Shown here piece after piece: positions 1 to 7,728 of a DNA stretch of 64,000 nucleotides (position 1 is its first letter; every line of letters starts with the position of its first letter). The notes beneath the pieces are model-generated. The model searched no databases. It was not told where the DNA came from and worked only from the letters and a program-made list of their open reading frames with translations. Source of the stretch: Fimbriimonas ginsengisoli Gsoil 348 (lineage in GTDB: Bacteria > Armatimonadota > Fimbriimonadia > Fimbriimonadales > Fimbriimonadaceae). The stretch lies in NCBI RefSeq assembly GCF_000724625.1, contig NZ_CP007139.1:3472001-3536000 (forward strand), in the 5' to 3' direction. Both the position numbers and the translations under genes were made by a program.

Positions 1-633
1 CTTGCCCGTGAGCATTCCGCTGCTGAGCGGGATGCGCGCGATGACGCCGACCTGGCGTACCAATGCGAGGTCGAAGAACAGATCGGCGGGGCGCTGCCGG
101 AAGATATTGAAAATGATCTGCACCGACTGGCAGTTCGGGTTGTCGGTCGCCTTGATCGCTTCCTCGACCTTTTCGACGCTGACGCCCCAGTACCGGATCT
201 TGCCGGCCGAGACGAAATCGTCGAGCGCCCCGAAGACGTCCGGCTCATAATAGACCGGGTTGGGCGGACAGTGGAGCTGCAGCAAATCGAGCGTATCTAC
301 GCCGAGGTTTTCACGGCTGCGGTCGATGAATGCCTCCAGATTTTCGCGGGTATATCCCTCCGCCGCGTGTGGGTTAAGCCGGCGGCCCGCCTTGGTGGCG
401 ACGTGAATCTCCTCGCTTCGCTCCGCTCGGAGTCGGCGGATCAGCCGCTCGCTGCGTCCGTCGCCATACACGTCGGCGGTGTCGAAAAAGTTAACTCCCA
501 GGTCGACGGCCCGATGCATCGCCTTGAGCGATTCTTCGTCTTCCACCGGTCCCCAGGTCCCTCCCACGGCCCATGCGCCGAAGCTGATATCGCTGACATT
601 CCAACCGGTTCGGCCGAGGGGGCGGTAGTTCAC
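1..633 (-). CDS. Aldo/keto reductase (3' end beyond window)
   Basis: The minus strand reads an aldo/keto reductase from a GTG at 633 (VNYRPLGRTGWNVS...) through the left edge, so the C-terminus is missing. Visible family signatures are the N-terminal R-x-LG-x-(T/S)-G start, GVNFFDTADVYGDGRSE with the catalytic Asp and Tyr, the catalytic Lys in VATKAGR, and the TIM-barrel stretch LDLLQLHCPP. The family reduces aldehydes and ketones with NADPH in the cytoplasm; the substrate cannot be told. It is divergent from the response regulator at 789, sharing a 155-bp intergenic region. The GTG is the first start fitting the family N-terminus; no strong ribosome site was seen. Confidence 0.88.
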   Translation of the reverse strand, partial: MNYRPLGRTGWNVSDISFGAWAVGGTWGPVEDEESLKAMHRAVDLGVNFFDTADVYGDGRSERLIRRLRAERSEEIHVATKAGRRLNPHAAEGYTRENLEAFIDRSRENLGVDTLDLLQLHCPPNPVYYEPDVFGALDDFVSAGKIRYWGVSVEKVEEAIKATDNPNCQSVQIIFNIFRQRPADLFFDLALVRQVGVIARIPLSSGMLTGK

Positions 634-788
634 GCCATAAGGCTACCATTGAATCCGAAGCCACGAATGGCCCTACGAACTGCCGCAGTTTTACCGTCGC
701 TTAACGTAAGTGAGTTAAAAGTCATCCCAGAACATATGGTGTTAATGGAGATCGTTAAAGCGGGTTCTAGCGGGAAGGTCCAAAGCCG

Positions 789-1460
789 ATGAAGCTGCTG
801 ATCATTGATGACGAGCCGACGATCGTCGAAACGATTGAGACAAAGTTCCGGCGAGAAGGTTATACGACCTTCACCGCCGATTCGGCCGAGGAAGGGATGC
901 GGCTCTTCCGGCGGGTTAAGCCCGACCTTGTGATCCTCGACATCATGCTGCCCCAGCGTTCCGGCTTCGACTTTTGTCGAGCCGTGCGAAAAGAGAGTTC
1001 CACCCCCATCCTCATGGTCTCCGCCCGCGGAGACGAAACGGACCGGATCAAGGGACTGGAGCTGGGAGCCGACGATTACGTCGTCAAGCCGTTCAATCTC
1101 TCCGAGCTCGTCGCCCGGGTGAAGGCGATCCTTCGGCGGGCCACCGGCGAGCCGGTCCGCGAGGTGATCGAGCGGGGCAACCTTCGAATCGATCCTCGAA
1201 GCCATGAGGCTTGGCTGGAAGGCGAAACGCTGACGCTGTCACCGAAGGAATTCGCCCTCCTCTACTTCCTGGCGAGCAACCCCGGCCACGTCTTCTCCCG
1301 AGAGACCCTCTTGGACCGGGTTTGGGGGCGAGATGCGTTTGTTTCCGCGCGGACCGTCGACGTCCATGTCCGCTGGCTTCGAACTCGAATCGAGTCCGCG
1401 CCGGACGAGCCGGTACGAATTCTCACCGTCCGCGGCGTGGGTTATAAGTTCGCGGCTTAG
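789..1460 (+). CDS. OmpR/PhoB-type response regulator
   Basis: This 223-residue protein has an N-terminal receiver domain (about 1-118) with the acidic pocket D7-D8, the phosphoacceptor D51 in LVILDIMLP, the switch residue S78 and the invariant K100 in VVKPF. The C-terminal winged helix (about 130-222) carries the typical LTPKE-like LSPKEFALL and the recognition-helix region RTVDVHVRWLR. It should be a DNA-binding transcription factor activated by phosphorylation. No histidine kinase lies beside it, so it is an orphan in this window. Upstream (about 700-770) are several TTAA repeats spaced 13-14 bp, which might be binding sites but are weak. Confidence 0.95.
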   Translation: MKLLIIDDEPTIVETIETKFRREGYTTFTADSAEEGMRLFRRVKPDLVILDIMLPQRSGFDFCRAVRKESSTPILMVSARGDETDRIKGLELGADDYVVKPFNLSELVARVKAILRRATGEPVREVIERGNLRIDPRSHEAWLEGETLTLSPKEFALLYFLASNPGHVFSRETLLDRVWGRDAFVSARTVDVHVRWLRTRIESAPDEPVRILTVRGVGYKFAA

Positions 1461-1516
1461 GCGTTCTTTGGGACTGCCGCGCCCGAAGTAGCGTCACCGT
1501 CGTCTCATCGTTACGA

Positions 1517-2452
1517 ATGAACAAGACTGAGGCGACGCTTACTTCAGATTCGATCGAATCGCGGTCAAGACGAGCCGTGTTGTACGTCAACAGTAAATCG
1601 CGTCGAGGGCAAGAGTGGTTTGAGAATGCGCGGACTTCGCTGCGCGATAAAGGGGTGGAGCTGGAGCACGCGCAGGTGTTCGAGAAAGTCGATGACCTTT
1701 CCGCCGCCGTGGGGCGAGCGGTCGCGGAAAAGGTTCCTCTCGTTATCGTCGGCGGAGGAGACGGCACGATCAGCTCGGTCGTGCACCACTTCGTCGGTTC
1801 GGACTCGGTTCTCGGGGTGCTGCCGCTAGGCACCGGTAACGCCTTCGCCCGCGACCTCGGCATCACGGCCGATGTGGAGAGCGCGTGCCGAACGATCGTG
1901 GAAGGACGCGTTGAGGCGGTCGACCTCGGATTCGCCGGCGACGATTACTTTATCAACGTTGCCACGATCGGGCTCACTACGAGCATCGCCAAGGCGCTCA
2001 CCGTCGATTTAAAACGCAAGTTCGGGCGGTTCGTTTATGCGATCGCGTTAGCGAAGGCGATCCGTAAGGTTAAGCCGATTAAGGTGCGGATCGAAACCGA
2101 AAACGGGGTGCAGGAGTTCGAGACGCTGCAACTCGTCATCGGCAACGGCCGGTACCATGCCGGCCCGTTCCCTCTTTCGCCCGATGCGAGCATCACTGAC
2201 GGAAAGCTGACTTTCTACGCCCTCGCGACGACGAACAAAATCGCCTTCATAAAACTGGCGTTGCGGCTACCCACCGGCCATCAGGTCGACTTACCCGAGG
2301 TCCGCTCCCAGGAGACAACCGGCGGGACGCTTACTTCGATGCCGCCGATGCGCGTTACCGTCGACGGCGAGCTGAACGAATCGACCCCAATGAAATTCGC
2401 GATTGCCCCCCGGGCTCTGAGGGTGATCGTTCCCCAAGACTTCAACAACTAG
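1517..2452 (+). CDS. Diacylglycerol/lipid kinase (YegS/DagK family)
   Basis: A 311-residue protein of the diacylglycerol kinase catalytic-domain family, which phosphorylates diacylglycerol or related lipids at the inner membrane face. The nucleotide-binding GGGDGT motif is at about residue 78, preceded by the N-terminal NSKSRRG strand-loop and followed by LGVLPLGTGNAFARDLG, both characteristic. The C-terminal half (about 140-300) is the usual beta-sandwich domain with VDLG and IGNGRYHAGPF segments. Full length for the family. Its stop codon overlaps the stop of the converging eutC-like gene in a shared CTAG. The exact lipid substrate is not predictable. Confidence 0.92.
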   Translation: MNKTEATLTSDSIESRSRRAVLYVNSKSRRGQEWFENARTSLRDKGVELEHAQVFEKVDDLSAAVGRAVAEKVPLVIVGGGDGTISSVVHHFVGSDSVLGVLPLGTGNAFARDLGITADVESACRTIVEGRVEAVDLGFAGDDYFINVATIGLTTSIAKALTVDLKRKFGRFVYAIALAKAIRKVKPIKVRIETENGVQEFETLQLVIGNGRYHAGPFPLSPDASITDGKLTFYALATTNKIAFIKLALRLPTGHQVDLPEVRSQETTGGTLTSMPPMRVTVDGELNESTPMKFAIAPRALRVIVPQDFNN

Positions 2453-3234
2453 ACCCCGGTTCTTTGCTCGCGCCTAGCGCGAGCAACCATCTCGGATAGT
2501 AGTTCGGCGGCAGCTTCGGGAGCCAGGCCGCCGTCGCGGATGTTGGAGATGCAGTTGCGTTGCGCGTCCGTACAGCCAACGGCCGGTCCGTAGGTGACGT
2601 ACACGCCCATGCTCTCCGCCGCCGACAAGCCCGGCCTCTCGCCGATCAAGACGATCGATAGCGAGGCCCCGAGTGCCGCTCCGATCTCGTCGCCGATCGC
2701 CACTCGGCCGTGATGAACGACGACCGCCCGCCCGACTCCGCCAACCGCCGAAAGCAGCCGAGGGGCGTACCGTTCCACCGCGCCCGACGAAAGGCCGTCC
2801 GCAATCACCCACGCCGTTTCCGTCGGACCTGCGAGGCGCACCAAATCTTTTGGGTCGAGGCGACGGCCAAGGTCCGGGCGTAGCAGGTGGTCGGAGGACG
2901 AGCATGCTCTGCTACGGACCTCGACCGCCTCGATCCCGATGGTTTCGAGCACCACCAGCAGGCTTCGAGCGTCCAGTGGCCGCCGGACCGCGTCCCGGGC
3001 AAGCGAGTGGTCGGCGGCGAACCGAAGCCGTTCGGCGGTGGACGGCGCCGGTCCGGCCCGGCGCAGTTCCAAGCGAGCGGGTGTCAGCGCACGCAGCGAT
3101 TCGAAATCGAAGACGTTTGAGAGACCGGTTTCCGTATCTCGAAATTGCCGTTCGGTCATATCTTCGCTCATTTGTGCCCCATGGCCGGCGAATCCGGCAT
3201 CGGCGCGCCCATCTCTCCCCCGGGGGTTTGCCAT
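2449..3234 (-). CDS. eutC: Ethanolamine ammonia-lyase small subunit-like (EutC)
   Basis: The protein (261 residues) matches the small subunit of adenosylcobalamin-dependent ethanolamine ammonia-lyase, which converts ethanolamine to acetaldehyde and ammonia together with EutB. Diagnostic segments are LRALTPARLELRRAG near residues 47-62, the central LLRPDLGRRLD, and the C-terminal LIGERPGLSAAESMGVYVTY with RNCISNIRDGGL. Start at 3234 is favoured by an AGGA ribosome site 7 bases upstream; ATGs at 3171 and 3159 are alternatives that remove a low-complexity N-terminus. No EutB, transporter or microcompartment gene is nearby, so the partner must be elsewhere or the gene is a remnant. Family call is solid, function less so. 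Confidence 0.85.
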   Translation of the reverse strand: MANPRGRDGRADAGFAGHGAQMSEDMTERQFRDTETGLSNVFDFESLRALTPARLELRRAGPAPSTAERLRFAADHSLARDAVRRPLDARSLLVVLETIGIEAVEVRSRACSSSDHLLRPDLGRRLDPKDLVRLAGPTETAWVIADGLSSGAVERYAPRLLSAVGGVGRAVVVHHGRVAIGDEIGAALGASLSIVLIGERPGLSAAESMGVYVTYGPAVGCTDAQRNCISNIRDGGLAPEAAAELLSEMVARARREQRTGV

Positions 3235-3246
3235 CGTTCCTGGGGA

Positions 3247-3344
3247 CTCACCGATTACTCACGAGGAGAGCCTGTTGCATTGTATTCGGTGAGCACCTTT
3301 ACCAGGGCTTCGCCCTTCGCTTTAGGAGGTCGCGCTTTCAGCGC
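3247..3344. repeat. Structured intergenic element with three stem-loops
   Basis: Between eutC and the DUF3187 gene there is no good coding sequence, but three inverted repeats occur in a row: positions 3247-3258 pair with 3282-3293 (11 of 12 bases), then AGGGCTTCGCCCT (3304-3316) and GCGCTTTCAGCGC (3332-3344). Both small hairpins have the same three-base loop (TTC, or GAA on the other strand). It could act as an RNA structure, a terminator for the upstream minus-strand gene, or be a member of a dispersed repeat family; only one copy is in this window. Confidence 0.6.
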
Positions 3345-3470
3345 TGATGCGGGATCTGCAATTGGACGCACCTTCGACTGATAGGCGCCCGCTTTGAAGA
3401 GGAGAGGGAGGGCGCCTTGCCGACGGTGAATTTGCTTAAGTGGATTGTCGCTGGGCCAGCTCCGCCGGGA

Positions 3471-4433
3471 TTAGAACCGGGTGACGACGCGAACGCCGGC
3501 GGTGAAGTCGGGACCGACCCCGGTTAGGCCGCCGATGTTGAGGAAGTCTCGGTCTTCGCTGAAGAACAGCTCCAACATCTGGCGCTCCGAAAGTTTTCGG
3601 TGGAATCCGAAGCTGATCAGCCGGTGCGGAGCGTCGGATCCCGAAATCCCGGTCTCGGTGGAAGATGCCTCCCCTTGCCACTGGGCGACCCACTCGTCGC
3701 GCGAATTCGCGCGACAGGTTAAGACGACCGCTTCTTGGTGCACCAGCGGGCGCGTGTTGCGAAGTTCCGTCGAACTCCCTTGGGCGACCGCGCCGGCTTG
3801 CACGAACACCGTCCATCGCGGACCGAGTGCCGTCCGGTACTGCAGCGCGACCGCCGAGTCGACCGCGCCCGATCCAAGGATCTTGTGGGCATCGCCGGTG
3901 GGCAGCTTCACCGCAACGGTTCCCATGAGCCGGGGAGTTAACCGACGCGACAGGGACGCCGAGAGATCGCCGATTCCAAACGCCGATCCGTACGGTCCGT
4001 TTCCAGGCAACAGCACCCGAATTTGGCCGTACGGCACGCCGTCTCGCTGGCTCGGATAGCCCCGTAACACGAATCGATGCCAAGCGGAGACCAGTGGGTC
4101 TAAAAACCCACCGCTTCGGTCGAGAATCGGCAAATCGAAGGTAGCGTCTAACTCGTGCCCGAGTCCGACGCGGTACCGGGCCAAAAGCCGGTCAATTTCA
4201 TAATCTTCGTCAACCACAGCCACGCCTCCGACGTATAGCTTGCGGATATCGTTGGCCGCGGTGAAGCCGAGCGAAAGTGACCGCTCCCCCTGGCCGAGGA
4301 CGTCCGGGCGCGGATCGATCCGCAGAAAAGGGATCGAGACCGAACGAAAGTTGCGGATCTCGAGCGGGCCAAAGTCGTCGGCCATCGCCGAAGCGGCGAG
4401 TATGGCCATTGCCAGGAAGATTACGTGACGCAC
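3471..4433 (-). CDS. DUF3187-like outer-membrane protein
   Basis: A 320-residue secreted protein: residues 1-18 form a signal peptide (hydrophobic FLAMAILAASAMA, cleavage near ASAMA). The mature part is rich in alternating hydrophobic/polar strands and ends in RVVTRF, a C-terminal aromatic typical of outer-membrane beta-barrels. The N-terminal pattern PLEIRNFRSVSIPFLRI followed by SLSLGFTAANDIRK resembles the DUF3187 family. Function is unknown. It is divergent from the AbrB-like gene and shares with it the intergenic region containing a 20-bp palindrome. Confidence 0.75.
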   Translation of the reverse strand: MRHVIFLAMAILAASAMADDFGPLEIRNFRSVSIPFLRIDPRPDVLGQGERSLSLGFTAANDIRKLYVGGVAVVDEDYEIDRLLARYRVGLGHELDATFDLPILDRSGGFLDPLVSAWHRFVLRGYPSQRDGVPYGQIRVLLPGNGPYGSAFGIGDLSASLSRRLTPRLMGTVAVKLPTGDAHKILGSGAVDSAVALQYRTALGPRWTVFVQAGAVAQGSSTELRNTRPLVHQEAVVLTCRANSRDEWVAQWQGEASSTETGISGSDAPHRLISFGFHRKLSERQMLELFFSEDRDFLNIGGLTGVGPDFTAGVRVVTRF

Positions 4434-4479
4434 CCCAAAACGCTACCCCGCTTGCACTTGTAGAGTGAGGCTTTCAACG

Positions 4480-4499
4480 AACTAGCAAAGTTGCTAGTT
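4480..4499. promoter_or_regulatory. Perfect 9+2+9 palindrome, candidate operator
   Basis: AACTAGCAA-AG-TTGCTAGTT is a perfect inverted repeat centred between the divergent DUF3187 gene (start 4433) and the AbrB-like gene (start 4522) that heads an efflux operon. Its length, symmetry and location 23 bp before the regulator start are those of an autoregulatory operator. Which protein binds it is inference. Confidence 0.65.
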
Positions 4500-4521
4500 T
4501 GGCGTCACGCTCACGAGATGC

Positions 4522-4827
4522 ATGAGGGTAACGCGTGGTACGCTCCGTATGAAAAGTATGAAAGGAAAGAATGGTGAAGGGTGCTGGAACTTCTCGGAGG
4601 CGTTTTTCGGAACGTCTACCGTGGGCGAGCGGGGGCAAATCGTAATTCCCGCCGAGGCGCGTACGGAAATCGGATTTCAGCCCGGAGACAAGGTGCTCAT
4701 CATGAGGCACCCGATCCATCAAGGTCTGGTCGTGTTTAAGCTCGAGGCGGTAAAGGAATTCCTCGACGACTTCGCGAAGCAGATCGAACACCTCGAGCGG
4801 GATAAGCTCAACAGGGAGGAAGGTTAA
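4522..4827 (+). CDS. AbrB/MazE/SpoVT-type DNA-binding protein
   Basis: A small protein (101 residues from this start) with a swapped-hairpin AbrB fold: TSTVGERGQIVIPAEARTEIGFQPGDKVLIM (about residues 31-61) is the classical motif, followed by a helical tail (FLDDFAKQIEHLERDKL). It lies directly upstream of tolC/adaptor/RND pump genes with a 1-base gap, where TetR or MarR regulators more usually sit, so it is probably the local regulator of the efflux operon. In-frame ATGs at 4549 and 4558 are alternative starts; none has a convincing ribosome site. The 20-bp palindrome just upstream is a candidate target. Confidence 0.85.
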   Translation: MRVTRGTLRMKSMKGKNGEGCWNFSEAFFGTSTVGERGQIVIPAEARTEIGFQPGDKVLIMRHPIHQGLVVFKLEAVKEFLDDFAKQIEHLERDKLNREEG

Positions 4828-4828
4828 T

Positions 4829-6190
4829 TTGGGAACATTTATGGCGGCGGTCGGCGTTGCGCTCATGCAGCTACAAACGCCGGCCCAGGCCCCGTCGGGG
4901 CCATTGACGATCGACCAGGCAGTGGCGATCGCTCAGCAGAACGCGTTCGCGGTGCGAATTCAAGCTTCAAACGTGGAAAAGAGTCGGCAGCGAGTGGAGG
5001 AAACCAAAGGGAACATGGGGCCCAAGGTCGGACTTTCGGCCACCTACACGCGTTTCGACCAATCGCAGACCGCCGCCCTCGGCGGGGGCGGCTCGATCGT
5101 CGTTTCGCCGCTCGATCAAAAGGTCGGCGGTCTGGCATTTAGCCTTCCGATCGATATCTCGGGCAACCTTGCCAGAACCGTCCAAGCCGCGGATCAAAGC
5201 TACCGGGCCGCCCAGCAGACCCTCCGGGCGACCTTGAACGATACGAGGCTCTCCGCGAGACAGGCGTACTTCAATGTCTTGCGCGCAAGCGCTCTCGTCG
5301 GGGTTCAGCAGCAAGCGGTCCGCGATGCTCAGGAACGACTCGACCAAGGCAGAAAGCTCCTCGCGGGCGAGCAGGTCGCGCGCGTCGACGTGACTCGCTT
5401 AGAGGCGCAGGTGGCTCAGGCCGAGACCGACTTGATTACCGCGCAGAACAGTCTTCAGATTGCCAAGTACGCATTCAACCAAACCCTCGCCCGGCCGATC
5501 GAGACGCCGGTGGAGCTCGTCGACATCACCGCGCTTCCTCCATTGACGGCGAATGTCGACGAGCTCGTACGAACCGGCCAGATCGAGCGGCCGGAGGTTC
5601 AGGCCTTGGTTCGGACCTTGCGGGCCCTCGGATATACCGTGCGCGCCACCGAGGCGACGTTGAACCCGAGCCTTACCCTTGGGGTCAACTACCAACGTCA
5701 GATCGACGCCGCCGGCTTCAGCGCCCGCCCCGAATCGACGAACGCCGTGCTTGCCCTGAGCATTCCGGTCTTCGACAGCGGAGTGACCCGCGCCCGCGTC
5801 CGCCAAGCTCGGCAAGATGAGCAGCAGGCGAAGATCAACCTCGAGCAGACCGAGCTTTTCATCTCGCAGGACGTGCGGAACGCCGTACAAAACCTCGCCA
5901 GCGCCCAAGCCCGGCTTCGAAGCGCGATCAGTCAGCGCCAGCTTGCGGAGGAAGTCTTCCGTCTCGCCCGAGTTCGGCAAGAGGCCGCCGAGGGAACCTA
6001 TGTCGAGGTCATCGACGCCGAGACGTCGCTCACCCAGGCGCGTAATGCCGAGGTCGGCGCGCGCTACGACTATTTAGTCGCCTACTCTCAGCTTCAGCGG
6101 GCAGTGGGCTCCGACACTTTAGCGGCTTCCACCGCTTCCCCCACGACGGCTCCCCAAACTACGGCTTCCACGGCCGGAGGCGCACGATGA
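4829..6190 (+). CDS. TolC-family outer-membrane efflux protein
   Basis: About 453 residues with an N-terminal hydrophobic leader (MAAVGVALMQLQTPAQA) and two repeated coiled-coil modules beginning LTIDQAVAIAQQNAF (residue ~27) and continuing with ARQAYFNVLRASALVGVQQQAV, the hallmark of outer-membrane efflux channels. Start is a TTG at 4829, chosen because GGAGGAAGG lies 5-6 bases upstream; ATG 4841 is too far from it. It should form the outer-membrane exit duct for the adaptor and pump that follow. It overlaps the adaptor gene by ATGA, indicating coupled translation. Confidence 0.93.
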   Translation: MGTFMAAVGVALMQLQTPAQAPSGPLTIDQAVAIAQQNAFAVRIQASNVEKSRQRVEETKGNMGPKVGLSATYTRFDQSQTAALGGGGSIVVSPLDQKVGGLAFSLPIDISGNLARTVQAADQSYRAAQQTLRATLNDTRLSARQAYFNVLRASALVGVQQQAVRDAQERLDQGRKLLAGEQVARVDVTRLEAQVAQAETDLITAQNSLQIAKYAFNQTLARPIETPVELVDITALPPLTANVDELVRTGQIERPEVQALVRTLRALGYTVRATEATLNPSLTLGVNYQRQIDAAGFSARPESTNAVLALSIPVFDSGVTRARVRQARQDEQQAKINLEQTELFISQDVRNAVQNLASAQARLRSAISQRQLAEEVFRLARVRQEAAEGTYVEVIDAETSLTQARNAEVGARYDYLVAYSQLQRAVGSDTLAASTASPTTAPQTTASTAGGAR

Positions 6191-7725
6191 ATCGAACTCT
6201 CACCTTCGTCCTTGCCGGTGTCATGGTGCTCGCAGGCGCCGGATGCGTCAATCGCCAGGCCCAAGATCAGGCCAAGAAAACGGCGCAGCTCCTGGGCGAC
6301 CCAATCCGCGTCGTCTCGGTTCAGCCCGTCTCCACGACTTCGCTCACGGAAACGCTGGAAATTACCGGCGACGTAACCGCCGGCCAGGACGCGACGATCG
6401 GATCCAAGCAATCCGGCCGGGTTGCCTCGGTCTTCGTAAAGGACGGAGACACCGTGTCGGCGGGTCAATTGATCGCCCAGCTCGACACCGCAACCCTCCA
6501 AGCTCAGTTGAACCAGGCACAGGCCCAGGTCGGCCAGGCGCTGGCCACGAGCAATTCGGCGCGGTCGGCTTTGTCGCAGGCGCTTCGTAACGCCTCGGTC
6601 GGCCCGACCAAAACCTCGTCCGCGATCCGTCAGGCCCAAGCCGCCCTTCGAGGGGCTCAGTCTCAACTTCAAAAGGCGTTGAACGGAGCGCGGCCCGAAG
6701 AAAGGCGTCAAGCGGAGTCGAACGTTGCGGCCGCCAAATCGACCTTGGAAACTCAGCAGAAAGAGCTAAAGCGGATCGAGACGCTCGTCAAAGAGGGAGC
6801 GATCGCCGGGAATCGGCTCGACCAGCAGCAGAACGCGGTATCGACCGCGCAATCGCAGTACGACAATGCGGTCCAGGCGCTCAGTTTGATCCGGAGCGGA
6901 ACCCGCCAAGAAGATATCGACGCCGCGCGCGACCAGGTTCGCCAGGCTCAGGAATCGGTTCGCACGGCCCAAGCTCAGAAAGAGCTCGATCCGCTCTTGC
7001 GCGACCAGGTCGACTCCGCCCGAGCCCAGGTCGAGTCGACCCGCGCTCAGGTTCAATCTGCCCAGGCTCAGGTCGCCATCGCGCGTCAAGCGATTGCGGA
7101 TGCTCAGATACGGGCTCCGTTCGCGGGCAAGATTCTCGGAAAACCGATCCAGGCCGGCGCCGTGGCGGGTGGTGGTACCACCGTCGCCCGGCTCATCGGC
7201 AACCAGGGCGTCTACTTCAGCGGCCAGGTGCCGAGCGCGGAAGTGTCTCGAATCCGTCCCGGACTTCCGGTAACCGTCACGGTGGACGCCCTGCCGGGCC
7301 AAACCTTTGCGGGAACCGTGAGCGCGGTAAGCCCCCAGGCCGAAAGCGTTGGCCGTCTCTTCGACGTGAGGATTCAGCTTAGCGACGGGGCCGGGCGGAT
7401 CAAGCCGGGCATGTTCGCCAAGGGGCTTATCCAGCTTCGCCAAATCTCTAACGCTACCGTCGTTCCGGAAGGAGCCGTCGTTCGCCAAGGCGATAACGCT
7501 TTCGTCTTCATCGTCGACGGAGACAAGGCAAAGAGAATTCCGGTGACGCTTGGCTTGCAAAAAGATGGCCTAATCCAGGTCTCGGGCGTTCCAAGCAACG
7601 CCATGCTCATCGTGCGCGGTCAAGACACCCTCTCTCCCGGAACCAAGGTGAAGACCGAGCGGGTCAGCACCGCCTCCAATTCTAAGCCCGCGTCCGGTAG
7701 CTCCGGCGCGGCGGTCGAGGGCTAA
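6187..7725 (+). CDS. RND efflux periplasmic adaptor (lipoprotein)
   Basis: A 512-residue membrane-fusion protein. The lipobox LAGAGC near residue 20 predicts a lipid-anchored periplasmic protein. A split barrel-sandwich is visible: GRVASVFVKDGDTVSAGQLIAQLD (about 75-100) and ADAQIRAPFAGKILGKPIQAGAVAGGG (about 305-330), separated by a very long Ala/Gln-rich coiled coil (about 100-300), longer than in AcrA. The beta-barrel and proximal domains follow (GLPVTVTVDALPG, VVPEGAVVRQGDNAFVF). It links the TolC-type duct to the RND permease encoded 3 bases downstream. Confidence 0.94.
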   Translation: MNRTLTFVLAGVMVLAGAGCVNRQAQDQAKKTAQLLGDPIRVVSVQPVSTTSLTETLEITGDVTAGQDATIGSKQSGRVASVFVKDGDTVSAGQLIAQLDTATLQAQLNQAQAQVGQALATSNSARSALSQALRNASVGPTKTSSAIRQAQAALRGAQSQLQKALNGARPEERRQAESNVAAAKSTLETQQKELKRIETLVKEGAIAGNRLDQQQNAVSTAQSQYDNAVQALSLIRSGTRQEDIDAARDQVRQAQESVRTAQAQKELDPLLRDQVDSARAQVESTRAQVQSAQAQVAIARQAIADAQIRAPFAGKILGKPIQAGAVAGGGTTVARLIGNQGVYFSGQVPSAEVSRIRPGLPVTVTVDALPGQTFAGTVSAVSPQAESVGRLFDVRIQLSDGAGRIKPGMFAKGLIQLRQISNATVVPEGAVVRQGDNAFVFIVDGDKAKRIPVTLGLQKDGLIQVSGVPSNAMLIVRGQDTLSPGTKVKTERVSTASNSKPASGSSGAAVEG

Positions 7726-7728
7726 CCT

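Noticed and set aside
634-788. Direct TTAA repeats upstream of the response regulator as a binding-site array
   Set aside because: The spacing (13 and 14 bp) is irregular and not the 11-bp step usual for OmpR/PhoB-type sites; evidence too weak for a feature.
1-792. Plus-strand frames at the left edge
   Set aside because: The minus strand encodes an aldo/keto reductase with catalytic Asp, Tyr and Lys in place, so the plus frames are shadows.
3235-3470. Cobalamin riboswitch upstream of eutC
   Set aside because: The element is structured but I find neither the B12 box nor the conserved core on either strand; kept only as an unassigned structured element.
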